Assembly: GCF_041228405.1 (NCBI RefSeq)
Contig: NZ_CP133888.1
Coordinates: forward strand, 1,798,001-1,862,000
Direction of reading: 5' to 3'
DNA length: 64,000 nt
DNA from: Salinilacustrithrix flava
Lineage (GTDB): Bacteria > Actinomycetota > Acidimicrobiia > Acidimicrobiales > Salinilacustritrichaceae
A program made the position numbers and the translations under genes. Below are positions 30,327-39,098 of this stretch, piece by piece (position 1 is the first letter of the stretch; each line of letters opens with the position of its first letter). The notes below the pieces were generated by a model, which was not told the origin of the DNA, did not search any database, and saw only the letters and a list, made by a program, of their open reading frames with translations.

Positions 30327-31142
30327 ATGGCGACGCCCCTCACCCTCTTCGACGAAGACGACATGACCGAGGCACCCCTGCTTCCCCACGTCCGCGTCCG
30401 GATGACGGTCGCCTACGACGGCACCCGCTTCCACGGGTTCGCCGTCAACCCCGGGGTCCCCACCGTCGGCGGCCGCCTCACCGAGGCCCTCGAGCGCTTC
30501 CTACGGCACCCCATCGAGCTGACCTGCGCTGGTCGCACCGACAAGGGGGTGCACGCCCACGGCCAGGTCGTGGACTTCGTGACCACCGAGGGCGTCGACC
30601 TCGACGGCTTGTGCCGGGCGGTGAACGCCCTGTGCGGCCCCGAGGTCGCGGTCCGGGAGCCGGCGATCGTGCCGATGGCGTTCTCGTCCCGCTTCGACGC
30701 CACGTCCCGCACCTACCGGTACACGATCCACAACGACGAGGTGCCCGACCCGTTCTCGGTGCACCGGGCCTGGCAGGTCAAGGAGCCCCTCGAGCTCGAC
30801 GTGCTACGCCTGGCCTGCGACCCGCTGATCGGGACGCACGACTTCACCTCGTTCTGCCGGCGCCCCAAGCGCAGCGATGGCACGGAGGCCTCCCTGGTGC
30901 GGGAGGTCCGCTCCGCCCGCTGGGAGGTCGTCGACGACCAGACCCTGCGCTTCTGGATCCAGGCGTCGTCGTTCTGCCACCAGATGGTCCGCTCCGTCGT
31001 CGGCACCCTCGTCGACGTCGGCCGGGGCAAGCTGACCGCCGGCGACATCCGGGGCATCCTCGCCGCCGAGGACCGCCGGGCCGCCGGCACCGTGGCCCCG
31101 CCCGAGGGCCTCACCCTCTGGCACGTCGGCTACCCGGACTGA
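30327..31142 (+). CDS. truA: tRNA pseudouridine synthase A
   Basis: Forms pseudouridine at positions 38-40 of tRNA anticodon arms, 271 aa. The catalytic Asp is in CAGRTDKGVHAHGQ; TYRYTIHN and FCHQMVRSVVGTLVDVGRG are family segments. ATG at 30327 is taken; an ATG 12 codons later is an alternative and neither has a strong ribosome site. It follows the alpha operon as in many bacteria and is convergent with selD. Confidence 0.95.
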   Translation: MATPLTLFDEDDMTEAPLLPHVRVRMTVAYDGTRFHGFAVNPGVPTVGGRLTEALERFLRHPIELTCAGRTDKGVHAHGQVVDFVTTEGVDLDGLCRAVNALCGPEVAVREPAIVPMAFSSRFDATSRTYRYTIHNDEVPDPFSVHRAWQVKEPLELDVLRLACDPLIGTHDFTSFCRRPKRSDGTEASLVREVRSARWEVVDDQTLRFWIQASSFCHQMVRSVVGTLVDVGRGKLTAGDIRGILAAEDRRAAGTVAPPEGLTLWHVGYPD

Positions 31143-31208
31143 CGCTCTCAGCAGCGGCCGCCGACCTGTTCGTCGAGGGCTTGTCCGAGCGGGCGCGGGC
31201 CCGACGCA

Positions 31209-32246
31209 TCAGTCGAGCGACACCCGCCCGGTACCGGCCGATGCGACCCGTCCGATGACGGCTGCGGTGTGACCGCTCGCCACGAGGGAGGCGACCGCCT
31301 CGGCGGCTGCGTCCGCGTCGGCGGCGCCGAAGAGGAGGCCACCGCTCGTCTGGGCGTCGGCGAGGAGCAGCGCGTCGTCGTCGTGGCGGCCGGGGTCGAG
31401 GTGGGGCCGGACGTGGTCGAGGTTGCGCTGGCTGCCGCCCGGCACCACCCCGTCGGCCAGCAGCTCGCGTGCGCCGTCGAGCACCGGCACCGAGGCCACG
31501 TCGACGGTGACGTCGACGCGGGACTCCACGGCCATGCGCTGCAGGTGGCCGAGCAGCCCGAAGCCGGTGACGTCGGTGCATCCGGTGGCGCCGGCGGCGC
31601 GAGCTGCGTCGCGGGCGAGGTCGTTGAGCCGGGTCATGGACGCGACGGCGGCGTCGGTGAGCGCGTCGGAGGCGAGCCCGCGCTTGATGGCGGTGGTGGC
31701 GATGCCGACGCCGAGCGGCTTGGTGAGCACGAGCACGTCGCCCGGGCGCAGGCCGGCGTTGGTGAGCACCGCGTCGGGGTGGACCTCGCCGATGACGGCC
31801 ATGCCGTACTTGGGTTCGGGGTCGTCCACCGTGTGGCCGCCCGCCACCACGAAGCCGGCCTCGGTGGCGATGTCGAGGCCACCCTGGAGCACGTCGCCCA
31901 GCAGGTCAGTGGGCAGCTCGTCGACGTTCCAGCCCACCAGGTTGAGGGCGAGCAGCGGCGTCCCGCCCATGGCGTAGACGTCGGAGACGGCGTTGGCCGC
32001 GGCGATGCGGCCCCAGGTCCGGGCGTCGTCGACCACCGGGGTGATGAAGTCGGCGGTGACCACCAGGGCGCGCTCGTCCGAGAGGCGCCACACGGCGGCA
32101 TCGTCGCCGGACAGCGCCCCGACCAGGAGGTTCGGATCACCAGGAGGTGCCAATCGGCGCACGACGTGCGCCAGCTCGCCCGGAGCGAGCTTGCACGCTC
32201 AGCCGGCGCCGTGGGAGAACGCCGTCAGGCGGGGTCGTCGGGTCAT
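31209..32246 (-). CDS. selD: Selenide, water dikinase; selenoprotein with in-frame TGA (Sec16)
   Basis: Makes selenophosphate from selenide and ATP, 345 aa when a TGA at 32199-32201 is read as selenocysteine. A conventional reading begins only at 32162 and loses the catalytic N-terminus. Upstream of that, the same frame gives ATG at 32246, then RLTAFSHGAG, TGA, ACKLAPGELAHVVRRLAPP, which matches the SelD active-site segment (Gly-Ala-Gly-Cys/Sec-x-Cys-Lys). The rest is typical: LSGDDAAVWRL, TADFITPVVDD, LTKPLGVGI, DVTGFGLLGHLQ, DAQTSGGLL. A TAGCGT box lies 8 bases before the ATG. A hairpin starts directly after the TGA. The decoding machinery itself is outside the window. Confidence 0.9.
32166..32198 (-). 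promoter_or_regulatory. Candidate SECIS hairpin in selD
   Basis: The 33 bases directly after the TGA fold as a stem-loop on the minus strand: AGCTCGC and GCGAGCT form a perfect 7-base upper stem around the loop TCCGG, and a lower stem of about four pairs is joined by one mismatch. Position and size fit a bacterial selenocysteine insertion element; the loop differs from the E. coli GGTCT type. Confidence 0.6.
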
Positions 32247-32327
32247 CTCGTGGCACGCTACCCCGGTCGGGATCCCCGCCTGACCGGGGCCGCATCGGCC
32301 ACGATGGTGGGCTCGAGGCCGCCCAGG

Positions 32328-32357
32328 TTGCAGCAGATCCACGCCCGCCCGTAGATT
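32328..32357 (+). promoter_or_regulatory. Predicted promoter of rplM-rpsI
   Basis: TTGCAG at 32328-32333, an 18-base spacer and TAGATT at 32352-32357, 84 bases before rplM. It lies back to back with the selD start region. Confidence 0.5.
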
Positions 32358-32369
32358 TGTCCCTTGCGC

Positions 32370-32392
32370 CTCGGGGCCTCCCGCGCCCCGAG
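32370..32392 (+). promoter_or_regulatory. Hairpin in the rplM leader
   Basis: CTCGGGGC and GCCCCGAG form a perfect 8-base stem with a 7-base loop about 13 bases after the -10 box, in the 5' untranslated region of rplM. Leaders of this operon are feedback-controlled in some bacteria; here only the hairpin is seen. Confidence 0.4.
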
Positions 32393-32441
32393 CAGCTTCG
32401 CATCCGCAGTCGCGAGACATTCAGAGAGTCAGGTCGCACCC

Positions 32442-32897
32442 GTGCGCACGTATTCACCGAAAGCCAGCGAGATCACCCGCGAGTGGTGGGTCATCGACGC
32501 CGAGGGCATGGTCCTCGGCCGTCTGGCCACCGAGGTCGCCCGGGTGCTGCGTGGCAAGCACAAGGCGATGTTCGCCCCGAACCTGGATTGCGGTGACCAC
32601 GTGATCATCGTGAACGCCGAGAAGGTCGTGCTGACCTCCGGCAAGGCCGAGAAGAAGAAGGTCTGGCGCCACTCCGGCTTCCCGGGCGGCATCAAGTCGA
32701 TGAGCTACAGCGACGCCCTCGACCGCAAGCCGGCCGAGGCCGTGCGCCGCACCATCAAGGGCATGCTGCCGAAGAACCGCCTCGGCGCCCAGATGCTGAC
32801 CAAGCTGAAGGTGTACGCAGGTCCCACGCACCCGCACGCCGCTCAGCAGCCCAAGGAACTCGAGATCGACTCCCGGGCCCGCGCCCGCGTGAGCTGA
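32442..32897 (+). CDS. rplM: 50S ribosomal protein L13
   Basis: L13, 151 aa, an early assembly protein. MRTYSPKASEITREWWVIDA, VLGRLATEVA and MLPKNRLGAQML are diagnostic. The GTG at 32442 is the start, preceded by GAGAGTCAGG. Operon with rpsI eleven bases downstream. Confidence 0.98.
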   Translation: MRTYSPKASEITREWWVIDAEGMVLGRLATEVARVLRGKHKAMFAPNLDCGDHVIIVNAEKVVLTSGKAEKKKVWRHSGFPGGIKSMSYSDALDRKPAEAVRRTIKGMLPKNRLGAQMLTKLKVYAGPTHPHAAQQPKELEIDSRARARVS

Positions 32898-32908
32898 AGG
32901 AAGCAATC

Positions 32909-33304
32909 GTGAGCACCAAGCCACTCGTCCAGGCCACCGGCCGTCGCAAGCGCGCCGTCGCCCGCATCCGGCTCCGTCCCGGTACCGGCACCGTCACGGT
33001 CAACGGCAAGGACGTGAAGGTCTACTTCCCGACCGACGCCCTGCAGAGCCTGGCCATGGCCCCCATCGCCGTCGCCGAGGCCGAGGAGCACTACGACATC
33101 GACTGCACCATCGCCGGTGGTGGCACCACCGGCCAGGCCGGCGCCATGAGCCTCGGGCTCGCCCGTGCCTTCGCCGAGCTCGACCCCGAGCGCCGTGGCG
33201 AGCTGAAGCACGAAGGCCTCCTGCGCCGCGACCCGCGCAAGAAGGAATCCAAGAAGTACGGCCTCAAGAAGGCCCGCAAGGCGCCGCAGTACTCCAAGCG
33301 CTAG
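32909..33304 (+). CDS. rpsI: 30S ribosomal protein S9
   Basis: S9, 131 aa, whose C-terminal tail reaches the P-site anticodon. QATGRRKRAVARIRL, the GGGTTGQAGAMSLGLARA segment and the end KKARKAPQYSKR are diagnostic. GTG start at 32909 with a GAAGGAAG site. glmM follows after 13 bases. Confidence 0.98.
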   Translation: MSTKPLVQATGRRKRAVARIRLRPGTGTVTVNGKDVKVYFPTDALQSLAMAPIAVAEAEEHYDIDCTIAGGGTTGQAGAMSLGLARAFAELDPERRGELKHEGLLRRDPRKKESKKYGLKKARKAPQYSKR

Positions 33305-33317
33305 TCCGCCCCGGCGG

Positions 33318-34655
33318 ATGCTGTCCTTCGGCACCGACGGCGTCCGCGGCGTCGCCAACCAAGACCTGACACCGGAGCTCGCCCTGGCACTGGGGCGAGC
33401 TTCGGCGCGCGTGCTGGGCGGCGACGCGGTCGTGATCGGCCGGGACACCCGGCGGTCCGGCCCCATGCTCGAGGCCGCCCTCGCCGCCGGCTACGCGTCC
33501 GAGGGCGTGGCGGTCACGCTGCTCGGCGTGGTGCCCACGCCCACGGTCGCCCACGCGGCCGCCGCCCTCGGCGTGCCCGGCGCCATGATCTCGGCCTCGC
33601 ACAACCCCTTCGCCGACAACGGCATCAAGCTGTTCGCCGCCGGGGGCACCAAGCTCTCCGACGAGGCCGAGGACCAGCTCGAGGCCGAGCTCGCCCACCT
33701 GCTGGGCAGCGGCGGCGGCGAACGACCGACCGGCGCCGGTGTCGGGCCGGTGACCGCCGACGACGGGCGCCTCGCCCGGGCCTACGCCGACGACCTGCAC
33801 CGGGCCGTCGGCGGGCGCAGGCTCCAGGGGATCTCGGTGGTGCTCGACTGCGCCCACGGCGCCGCCTCGGCCCTGGCGCCGGAGGTCCTGCGCGCTGCCG
33901 GCGTCGAGGTCACCGTGGTCCACGCCGACCCCGACGGCGTGAACATCAACGACGACGCCGGCTCCACGTCGCCCGCGGCCCTGCAGCGGGCGGTGATCGA
34001 CCACGGCGCCGACGTCGGCCTCGCCCTCGACGGCGATGCCGACCGGCTGCTCGCCATCGACTCCGACGGCGCCCTGGTCGACGGCGACCACGTCATCGCC
34101 ATCCTCGCCATCGACCGCCAGGCCCAGGGCCGCCTGCCCGACGACACCGTGGTGGCCACGGTGATGTCGAACCTCGGGTTCCGCCAGGGCATGGCCCGCC
34201 GGGGCATCACCGTCGTCGACACCAAGGTGGGGGACCGCTACGTCCTCGAGGCCCTGGCCCGCACGGGCGCGGCGCTCGGCGGCGAGCAGTCCGGCCACGT
34301 GATCCAGGCCGACATCGCCACCACCGGTGACGGCCTGCTCACCGCCCTGACCCTGCTCGACGTGGTGCACCGCACCGGACGCCCGCTCGCCGACCTGGCC
34401 GCCGACGCGATGACGTCGCTGCCCCAGGTGCTGGTGAACGTGCGCCTCGACCACCGGGACCCCGATCTGGTCGAGAGGCTGGCCGCCGACGTCGCCGATG
34501 CCGAGGCCCGCCTGGGCGACGAGGGCCGCGTGCTGGTGCGCCCCTCGGGCACCGAGCCCCTCATCCGGGTGATGGTCGAGGCCCCCACCGCCGAGCGGGC
34601 CCAGCAGGAGGCCGACACCCTGGCCGCCGCCGTCCGACGCCTCGCCGGCGCCTGA
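33318..34655 (+). CDS. glmM: Phosphoglucosamine mutase
   Basis: Interconverts glucosamine-6-phosphate and glucosamine-1-phosphate for peptidoglycan, 445 aa. Active-site Ser94 is in ISASHNP; the metal loop is DGDADR; the sugar-binding loop is GEQSGH; the phosphate-binding loop is RPSGTEPLIRVMVE. It directly follows rpsI, as in mycobacteria, and is followed after a lipoprotein gene by a GlmS-like gene that would supply its substrate. Confidence 0.97.
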   Translation: MLSFGTDGVRGVANQDLTPELALALGRASARVLGGDAVVIGRDTRRSGPMLEAALAAGYASEGVAVTLLGVVPTPTVAHAAAALGVPGAMISASHNPFADNGIKLFAAGGTKLSDEAEDQLEAELAHLLGSGGGERPTGAGVGPVTADDGRLARAYADDLHRAVGGRRLQGISVVLDCAHGAASALAPEVLRAAGVEVTVVHADPDGVNINDDAGSTSPAALQRAVIDHGADVGLALDGDADRLLAIDSDGALVDGDHVIAILAIDRQAQGRLPDDTVVATVMSNLGFRQGMARRGITVVDTKVGDRYVLEALARTGAALGGEQSGHVIQADIATTGDGLLTALTLLDVVHRTGRPLADLAADAMTSLPQVLVNVRLDHRDPDLVERLAADVADAEARLGDEGRVLVRPSGTEPLIRVMVEAPTAERAQQEADTLAAAVRRLAGA

Positions 34656-34681
34656 ACCCGCCCATCGGGGCGCGCCACCCC

Positions 34682-34705
34682 GGAACTGGCAGTCGCTGCG
34701 TAGCG
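34682..34705 (+). repeat. Left inverted repeat / possible promoter of META gene
   Basis: GGAACTGGCAGT, six variable bases, GTAGCG. The same pattern occurs inverted at 35551-35574, after the META gene. The TAGCGT at 34701-34706 also sits 9 bases before the ATG, and GGAAC with CGTC 17 bases later resembles an ECF-sigma promoter, so repeat and promoter readings compete. Confidence 0.5.
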
Positions 34706-34715
34706 TCCAAGGGGC

Positions 34716-35549
34716 ATGAGGTACGCGCTGGCCCTGCTCGCCCTGATCGTCGTCGCGACGGTGAGCGCCTGCGGTGACGACGACGCCTCGGTGGGCACCG
34801 GGGGCGGCACGGCGGACCTGGCGGCCGAGTACCTCTCGATCGAGGTGACCGAGGCCGGTGCGCCGCGCCCACTGGTCGAGGGGACGGTGATCTCGCTGCG
34901 CTTCGACGACGGCCGGGTGGGGGCGTCGCTCGGCTGCAACCAGCTCGGCGGTCCCTACGAGCTGGACGGCGACCGGCTGCTGGTCGAGGACCTGAGCATG
35001 ACCGAGATGGGCTGCGATCCCGAGCGCCACGCCCAGGACGAGTGGTTCGCCGGCGTGCTCCAGGCCGAGCCCACCGTCGTGGTGGAGGGCGACACCATGG
35101 CGCTGACGGCGGGGGAGACCGTCGTGCGCTTCGTCGACCGCGAGGTCGCCGAGCCGGACCGGGAGCTGGTCGGCACCACCTGGGAGGTGGACGGGTTCGC
35201 CGACGGCCAGGACCCCGACGATGCCGCCATGTCCATGGCCGTGGACCAGCCGGGGATCGTGCGGTTCGAGGAGGGCGGCTTCGTCACCGGCAGCGACGGC
35301 TGCAACGGCTTCGGCTTCAGCACGATCGAGGGCGAGGGCACCGACGGCCTTCGCTACGAGGTCGACGGTGAAGAGGTCGTGTTCACCGGCGCGGTGGTGA
35401 GCGAGCTGCAGGCATGCCCCGAGCTCGAGGAGTACACCGACCGGTTCTGGGCCGTGCTGACCGGCACGGCCACCTGGTCCGTCGACGCCGACCAGCTGAC
35501 CCTGGTCGGCGAGGACGGCCGGGTCGTGACCTTCCGCGCCACCGACTGA
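34716..35549 (+). CDS. META-domain lipoprotein
   Basis: Secreted lipoprotein, 277 aa. The signal peptide is hydrophobic (LALLALIVVATVSAC) with a lipobox ending at Cys 19, followed by an acidic linker (GDDDAS). Two META/HslJ-like domains follow: one with GCNQLGG and MTEMGCDPE, the second with GTTWEVDGF, GSDGCNGF and ELQACPE. META domains occur in proteins tied to heat-shock or cell-surface stress, with unknown biochemistry. It is inserted between glmM and the GlmS-like gene and is flanked by a 24-base imperfect inverted repeat. Confidence 0.85.
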   Translation: MRYALALLALIVVATVSACGDDDASVGTGGGTADLAAEYLSIEVTEAGAPRPLVEGTVISLRFDDGRVGASLGCNQLGGPYELDGDRLLVEDLSMTEMGCDPERHAQDEWFAGVLQAEPTVVVEGDTMALTAGETVVRFVDREVAEPDRELVGTTWEVDGFADGQDPDDAAMSMAVDQPGIVRFEEGGFVTGSDGCNGFGFSTIEGEGTDGLRYEVDGEEVVFTGAVVSELQACPELEEYTDRFWAVLTGTATWSVDADQLTLVGEDGRVVTFRATD

Positions 35550-35550
35550 G

Positions 35551-35574
35551 CGCTACAGGAGAACTGCCAGTTCC
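35551..35574 (-). repeat. Right inverted repeat after META gene
   Basis: On the minus strand: GGAACTGGCAGT, six variable bases, GTAGCG, matching 34682-34705 at 18 or more of 24 positions, with the first 12 identical. It begins two bases after the META stop codon. Its outer part is also a small palindrome (GAACTG/CAGTTC), which could be a weak terminator. Confidence 0.5.
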
Positions 35575-35629
35575 AGAAGGTGGGGCCGTCCGGTGGGCTC
35601 CGGGGCCGGACCGGGCAGAATGGTCGGCC

Positions 35630-38600
35630 ATGTGCGGAATCATCGCCGTCCTCCGGCGCCCCGTCGACCGGGTCGATCTCCCGGCCGAGCCGGTGGTGGC
35701 TGCCCTCGACCGTGGCGTGCAGTCGCTGCGCCGCGCCATCGACGACGCGCCCGCGGCCGGGCCGGCGATCGACGCGCTGCAGGAGGTCGCCGTCGACCTC
35801 GAGCAGGTGGCCGATGACCTGCACGGCCCCCGGGGCGTGCGCCTGCTGCTCACCGACACCGCGGCCTCGTCGCGCATCCGGGGTCTGGCCAAGACCCTCG
35901 GCCAGACCGTGGTCGAGCTCGACGCCGCGCTCGGCCTCCTGGTCGTCGACCACGACACCGAGGCCCGCAACGCCGCTGCCGTCCGGGTCAAGGACGCCGC
36001 ATGGACCATCGAGCGGGACCGGCTGCGCCTCGCCGACGGCGTCGCCACCCTGGTCGGCCGAGACACCGGCTGGTCTGCGATCGAGGCCTGCACCCAGATC
36101 GAGCAGGCGCTCTCGGCCATCGACCGCCTCGAGGTCCGGGGCCGGGACTCCGCCGGCGTCATGGTGCTCGTCCGCGACCACGGGCTCGACCCGTCGGACC
36201 CGGCCGTCGCCGGCCTGCTCGACGGGCGCGCGGACGACCCCCTGCTGCGCTCGCGCGCCGTGCGCCTCGTCGACGGCAACGGCGGCCCGGCCAGCCAGCT
36301 GGCCTTCGCCTACAAGGCCGCCGCCGAGATCGGCGAGCTCGGCGACAACACCGCCGCCATCCGCGCCCACATCGTCGGTGACGAGCTGCTGCGCCTGGCG
36401 CTGGCGTCGCCCGACGCCCAGGCGGTCGTGCTCGGCCACACCCGCTGGGCCAGCGTCGGCATCATCTCCGAGGCCAACGCCCACCCGCTCGACTCCCTCG
36501 AGCACGAGCAGGCCGAGGTCGGCCCGTTCGTGGCCGCGGCGCTCAACGGCGACGTCGACAACTTCGCCGACCTGAAGTCGGTGAACGGCCTCTCCATCCA
36601 CGCCGAGGTCACCACCGACGCCAAGGTCATCCCCACGCTCGTGTCCCGCCGGGTGGTGGCCGGCGACGACGCGCTCGAGGCCTTCCGCGCCAGCGTGGCG
36701 TCCTTCGAGGGCAGCGTCGCCATCGCCGCCACCGTCGCCGAGCGCCCCGACGCCCTCGCCCTGGCGCTGCGCGGCTCGGGTCAGGCGCTCTACGTCGGCC
36801 TGGTCGACGACGCCTACATCGTCGCCTCCGAGCCCTACGGCCTCGTGGAGGAGACCAGCCGCTACGTGCGCATGGACGGCGAGACCCCGGCCAACCCGGA
36901 CAACCCCAACGCCAGCCGCGGCCAGATCCTGCTGCTCGACGGGACCAGGGCCGGGAGCCTCGAGGGCATCGAGCGGATCGCCTACGACGGCACCGTGCTG
37001 CCCGTCACCGAGGACGACGTGGTCACCGCCACCATCACCACGCGGGACATCGACCGGGGCGACTTCCCGCACTTCCTGCTCAAGGAGATCACCGAGTCGC
37101 CGGTGAGCTTCCACAAGACCCTGCGCGGCCGCCTGGTCGAGGACGGCGACGAGCTGCGGGTCGTGCTGCCCGAGGACTCGTTCCCGTCCGACATCCGGGC
37201 CCGGCTCGCCGACGGCTCGATCACCCGCATCCTCGCCATCGGGCAGGGCACCGCGTCGATCGCCAGCCGCGGGCTCGCCGCCCTCCTCGCCGACGCCGCC
37301 GACCGCCGCGGCGTCCAGCTCGAGGCCATCCCGGCCACCGAGCTGTCCGGCTTCCGGCTCCGCAGCGACATGTCCGACACGCTGATCATCGCCATCAGCC
37401 AGTCGGGCACGACGACGGACACGAACCGCACCGTGGACCTGGTCCGCGGTCGGGGTGCGTCGGTCATCGCCATCGTCAACCGGCGGGGGTCGGACCTCAC
37501 CGACCGGGCCGAGGGCGTGCTCTACACCTCCGACGGGCGCGACGTGGAGATGGCGGTGCCGTCGACCAAGGCGTTCTACGCCCAGATCGCGGCCGGGAAC
37601 CTGCTGGCCATCGCCATCGCGGCCGAGTGGGGCGAGGAGCCCGACCAGAGCCTGCTGCGCGCCATGCGGGACCTGCCCGACGCCATGCGGGCCACGCTCG
37701 AGACCCGGCCCGCCATCGCAGAGGCCGCCCACGAGTGGTGCCCGCCCCGGCGCTACTGGGCCCTGGTCGGCAACGGCACCAACCGCATCGCCGCCGAGGA
37801 GCTGCGGATCAAGCTCTCCGAGCTCTGCTACAAGTCGATCGCCTGCGATGCCACCGAGGACAAGAAGCACATCGACCTGTCCTCCGAGCCGCTGATCCTC
37901 GTCTGCGCCGCCGGCCTCACCGGCTCCAACGTCGACGACGTGGCCAAGGAGGTGGCGATCTACCGGGCCCACAAGGCGGCACCGATCGTCATCGCCACCG
38001 AGGGCGAAGCCCGCTTCGCCGCCGCCCTGGCCGTGCTCACCGTGCCCGAGACCCACGAGGCGCTGGCCTTCATCCTCGCCACCATGGTCGGGCACCTCTT
38101 CGGCTACGAGGCCGCCCTCGCCATCGACGCGCAGGCCACGCCCCTGAAGGAGGTCCGCGGCGGCATCGAGTCGGCCATCGAGGGCGGCGCCCTCGACGGC
38201 GAGCGCGTCCTGTCCGAGCTGCGCGGCTCCGTGATGCCGCCGGTGCAGGCGTTCTTCGACGGCCTCCGTGCCGGTCGCTACGACGGCCACCTCGAGGCCT
38301 CCACCGCGGTGCGCACCGCGAACCTGCTCCGCTACGCCATCGGTGCCGTGTCCCTCGACGCCTACCAGCTCGACCACGGCAAGGTCGGCACGCCCTCGGT
38401 GCTGGTCGAGGACCTCACCGCTGCGCTCACCCGCGCCATCGACGAGCTCACCCGGCCCATCGACGCCATCAAGCACCAGGCCAAGACCGTCACCGTGGGC
38501 ATCTCCCGCACCGACGAGTCGATGCTCGAGGTCCCCCTCGTGCGCGAGGTCCTGGCTGCCGGTGCGCCTCGGGACCGGCTCACGTACAAGAACCTGCGCA

Positions 38601-39091
38601 CGCTCGCCGACGTGTCGCCGGCCGTCGAGGAGGTGGTGGGCTACACCCGCTACCGCATCGAGGGCACCGTCGACGACACCTCCGGCGCCGGCGCCACGAT
38701 CACCGTGATCGACCGGGGTGGCATCGCCCGCGACCTGCCCCTGCGCACCGAGCAGAACCCGGTGCTGCGCGGCACCAAGCACCAGGTGGCCGCCGACCAG
38801 GAGCTGCTGGTCGGTCGGGGCCGCAGCGACGACCGCACCATCGTCATCGTCCCCGAGGTCAAGGACGGCACCACCACCGGCATCACGCTGCTGCACGTGC
38901 GCTTCGCCGACCGGCTCTCCGTCGCGTCGGCCCGGGGCGTGCTGTCGGGCTACCGCCGCCGCCTCGCCGCGCTGCGCGACGCCGTGACCGAGACCGAGCC
39001 GACCTTCCGCGACGACCTGCTGGCCGAGGTCCCCGTCGTCGACCTGCTCACCCTGCCCATCAGCCTCCTGGCCGATCGGTGGCGGTCCTGA
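35630..39091 (+). CDS. Giant GlmS-like glutaminase/SIS protein
   Basis: Protein of 1153 aa, nearly twice the ~610 aa of glucosamine-6-phosphate synthase. It begins MCGIIAV, so Cys2 becomes the N-terminal nucleophile of a class II glutaminase. The rest of that domain is split: the YRGYDSAG-type motif (RGRDSAG) is at residues 170-176 instead of ~28, so about 145 residues are inserted; GHTRWASVG follows at 269. The SIS part has IAISQSGTTTDTN and STKAF, a second SIS with weaker matches, and QAKTVTV where GlmS ends. Some 200 further residues have no match I recognise. CAGAAT lies 8 bases before the ATG. Its place after glmM suggests the GlmS role. Confidence 0.85.
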   Translation: MCGIIAVLRRPVDRVDLPAEPVVAALDRGVQSLRRAIDDAPAAGPAIDALQEVAVDLEQVADDLHGPRGVRLLLTDTAASSRIRGLAKTLGQTVVELDAALGLLVVDHDTEARNAAAVRVKDAAWTIERDRLRLADGVATLVGRDTGWSAIEACTQIEQALSAIDRLEVRGRDSAGVMVLVRDHGLDPSDPAVAGLLDGRADDPLLRSRAVRLVDGNGGPASQLAFAYKAAAEIGELGDNTAAIRAHIVGDELLRLALASPDAQAVVLGHTRWASVGIISEANAHPLDSLEHEQAEVGPFVAAALNGDVDNFADLKSVNGLSIHAEVTTDAKVIPTLVSRRVVAGDDALEAFRASVASFEGSVAIAATVAERPDALALALRGSGQALYVGLVDDAYIVASEPYGLVEETSRYVRMDGETPANPDNPNASRGQILLLDGTRAGSLEGIERIAYDGTVLPVTEDDVVTATITTRDIDRGDFPHFLLKEITESPVSFHKTLRGRLVEDGDELRVVLPEDSFPSDIRARLADGSITRILAIGQGTASIASRGLAALLADAADRRGVQLEAIPATELSGFRLRSDMSDTLIIAISQSGTTTDTNRTVDLVRGRGASVIAIVNRRGSDLTDRAEGVLYTSDGRDVEMAVPSTKAFYAQIAAGNLLAIAIAAEWGEEPDQSLLRAMRDLPDAMRATLETRPAIAEAAHEWCPPRRYWALVGNGTNRIAAEELRIKLSELCYKSIACDATEDKKHIDLSSEPLILVCAAGLTGSNVDDVAKEVAIYRAHKAAPIVIATEGEARFAAALAVLTVPETHEALAFILATMVGHLFGYEAALAIDAQATPLKEVRGGIESAIEGGALDGERVLSELRGSVMPPVQAFFDGLRAGRYDGHLEASTAVRTANLLRYAIGAVSLDAYQLDHGKVGTPSVLVEDLTAALTRAIDELTRPIDAIKHQAKTVTVGISRTDESMLEVPLVREVLAAGAPRDRLTYKNLRTLADVSPAVEEVVGYTRYRIEGTVDDTSGAGATITVIDRGGIARDLPLRTEQNPVLRGTKHQVAADQELLVGRGRSDDRTIVIVPEVKDGTTTGITLLHVRFADRLSVASARGVLSGYRRRLAALRDAVTETEPTFRDDLLAEVPVVDLLTLPISLLADRWRS

Positions 39092-39098
39092 GCGAGGG

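Noticed and set aside
31209..32162. selD starting at 32162 as a complete gene
   Set aside because: This start removes the catalytic active-site segment; the upstream in-frame sequence through TGA matches SelD exactly.
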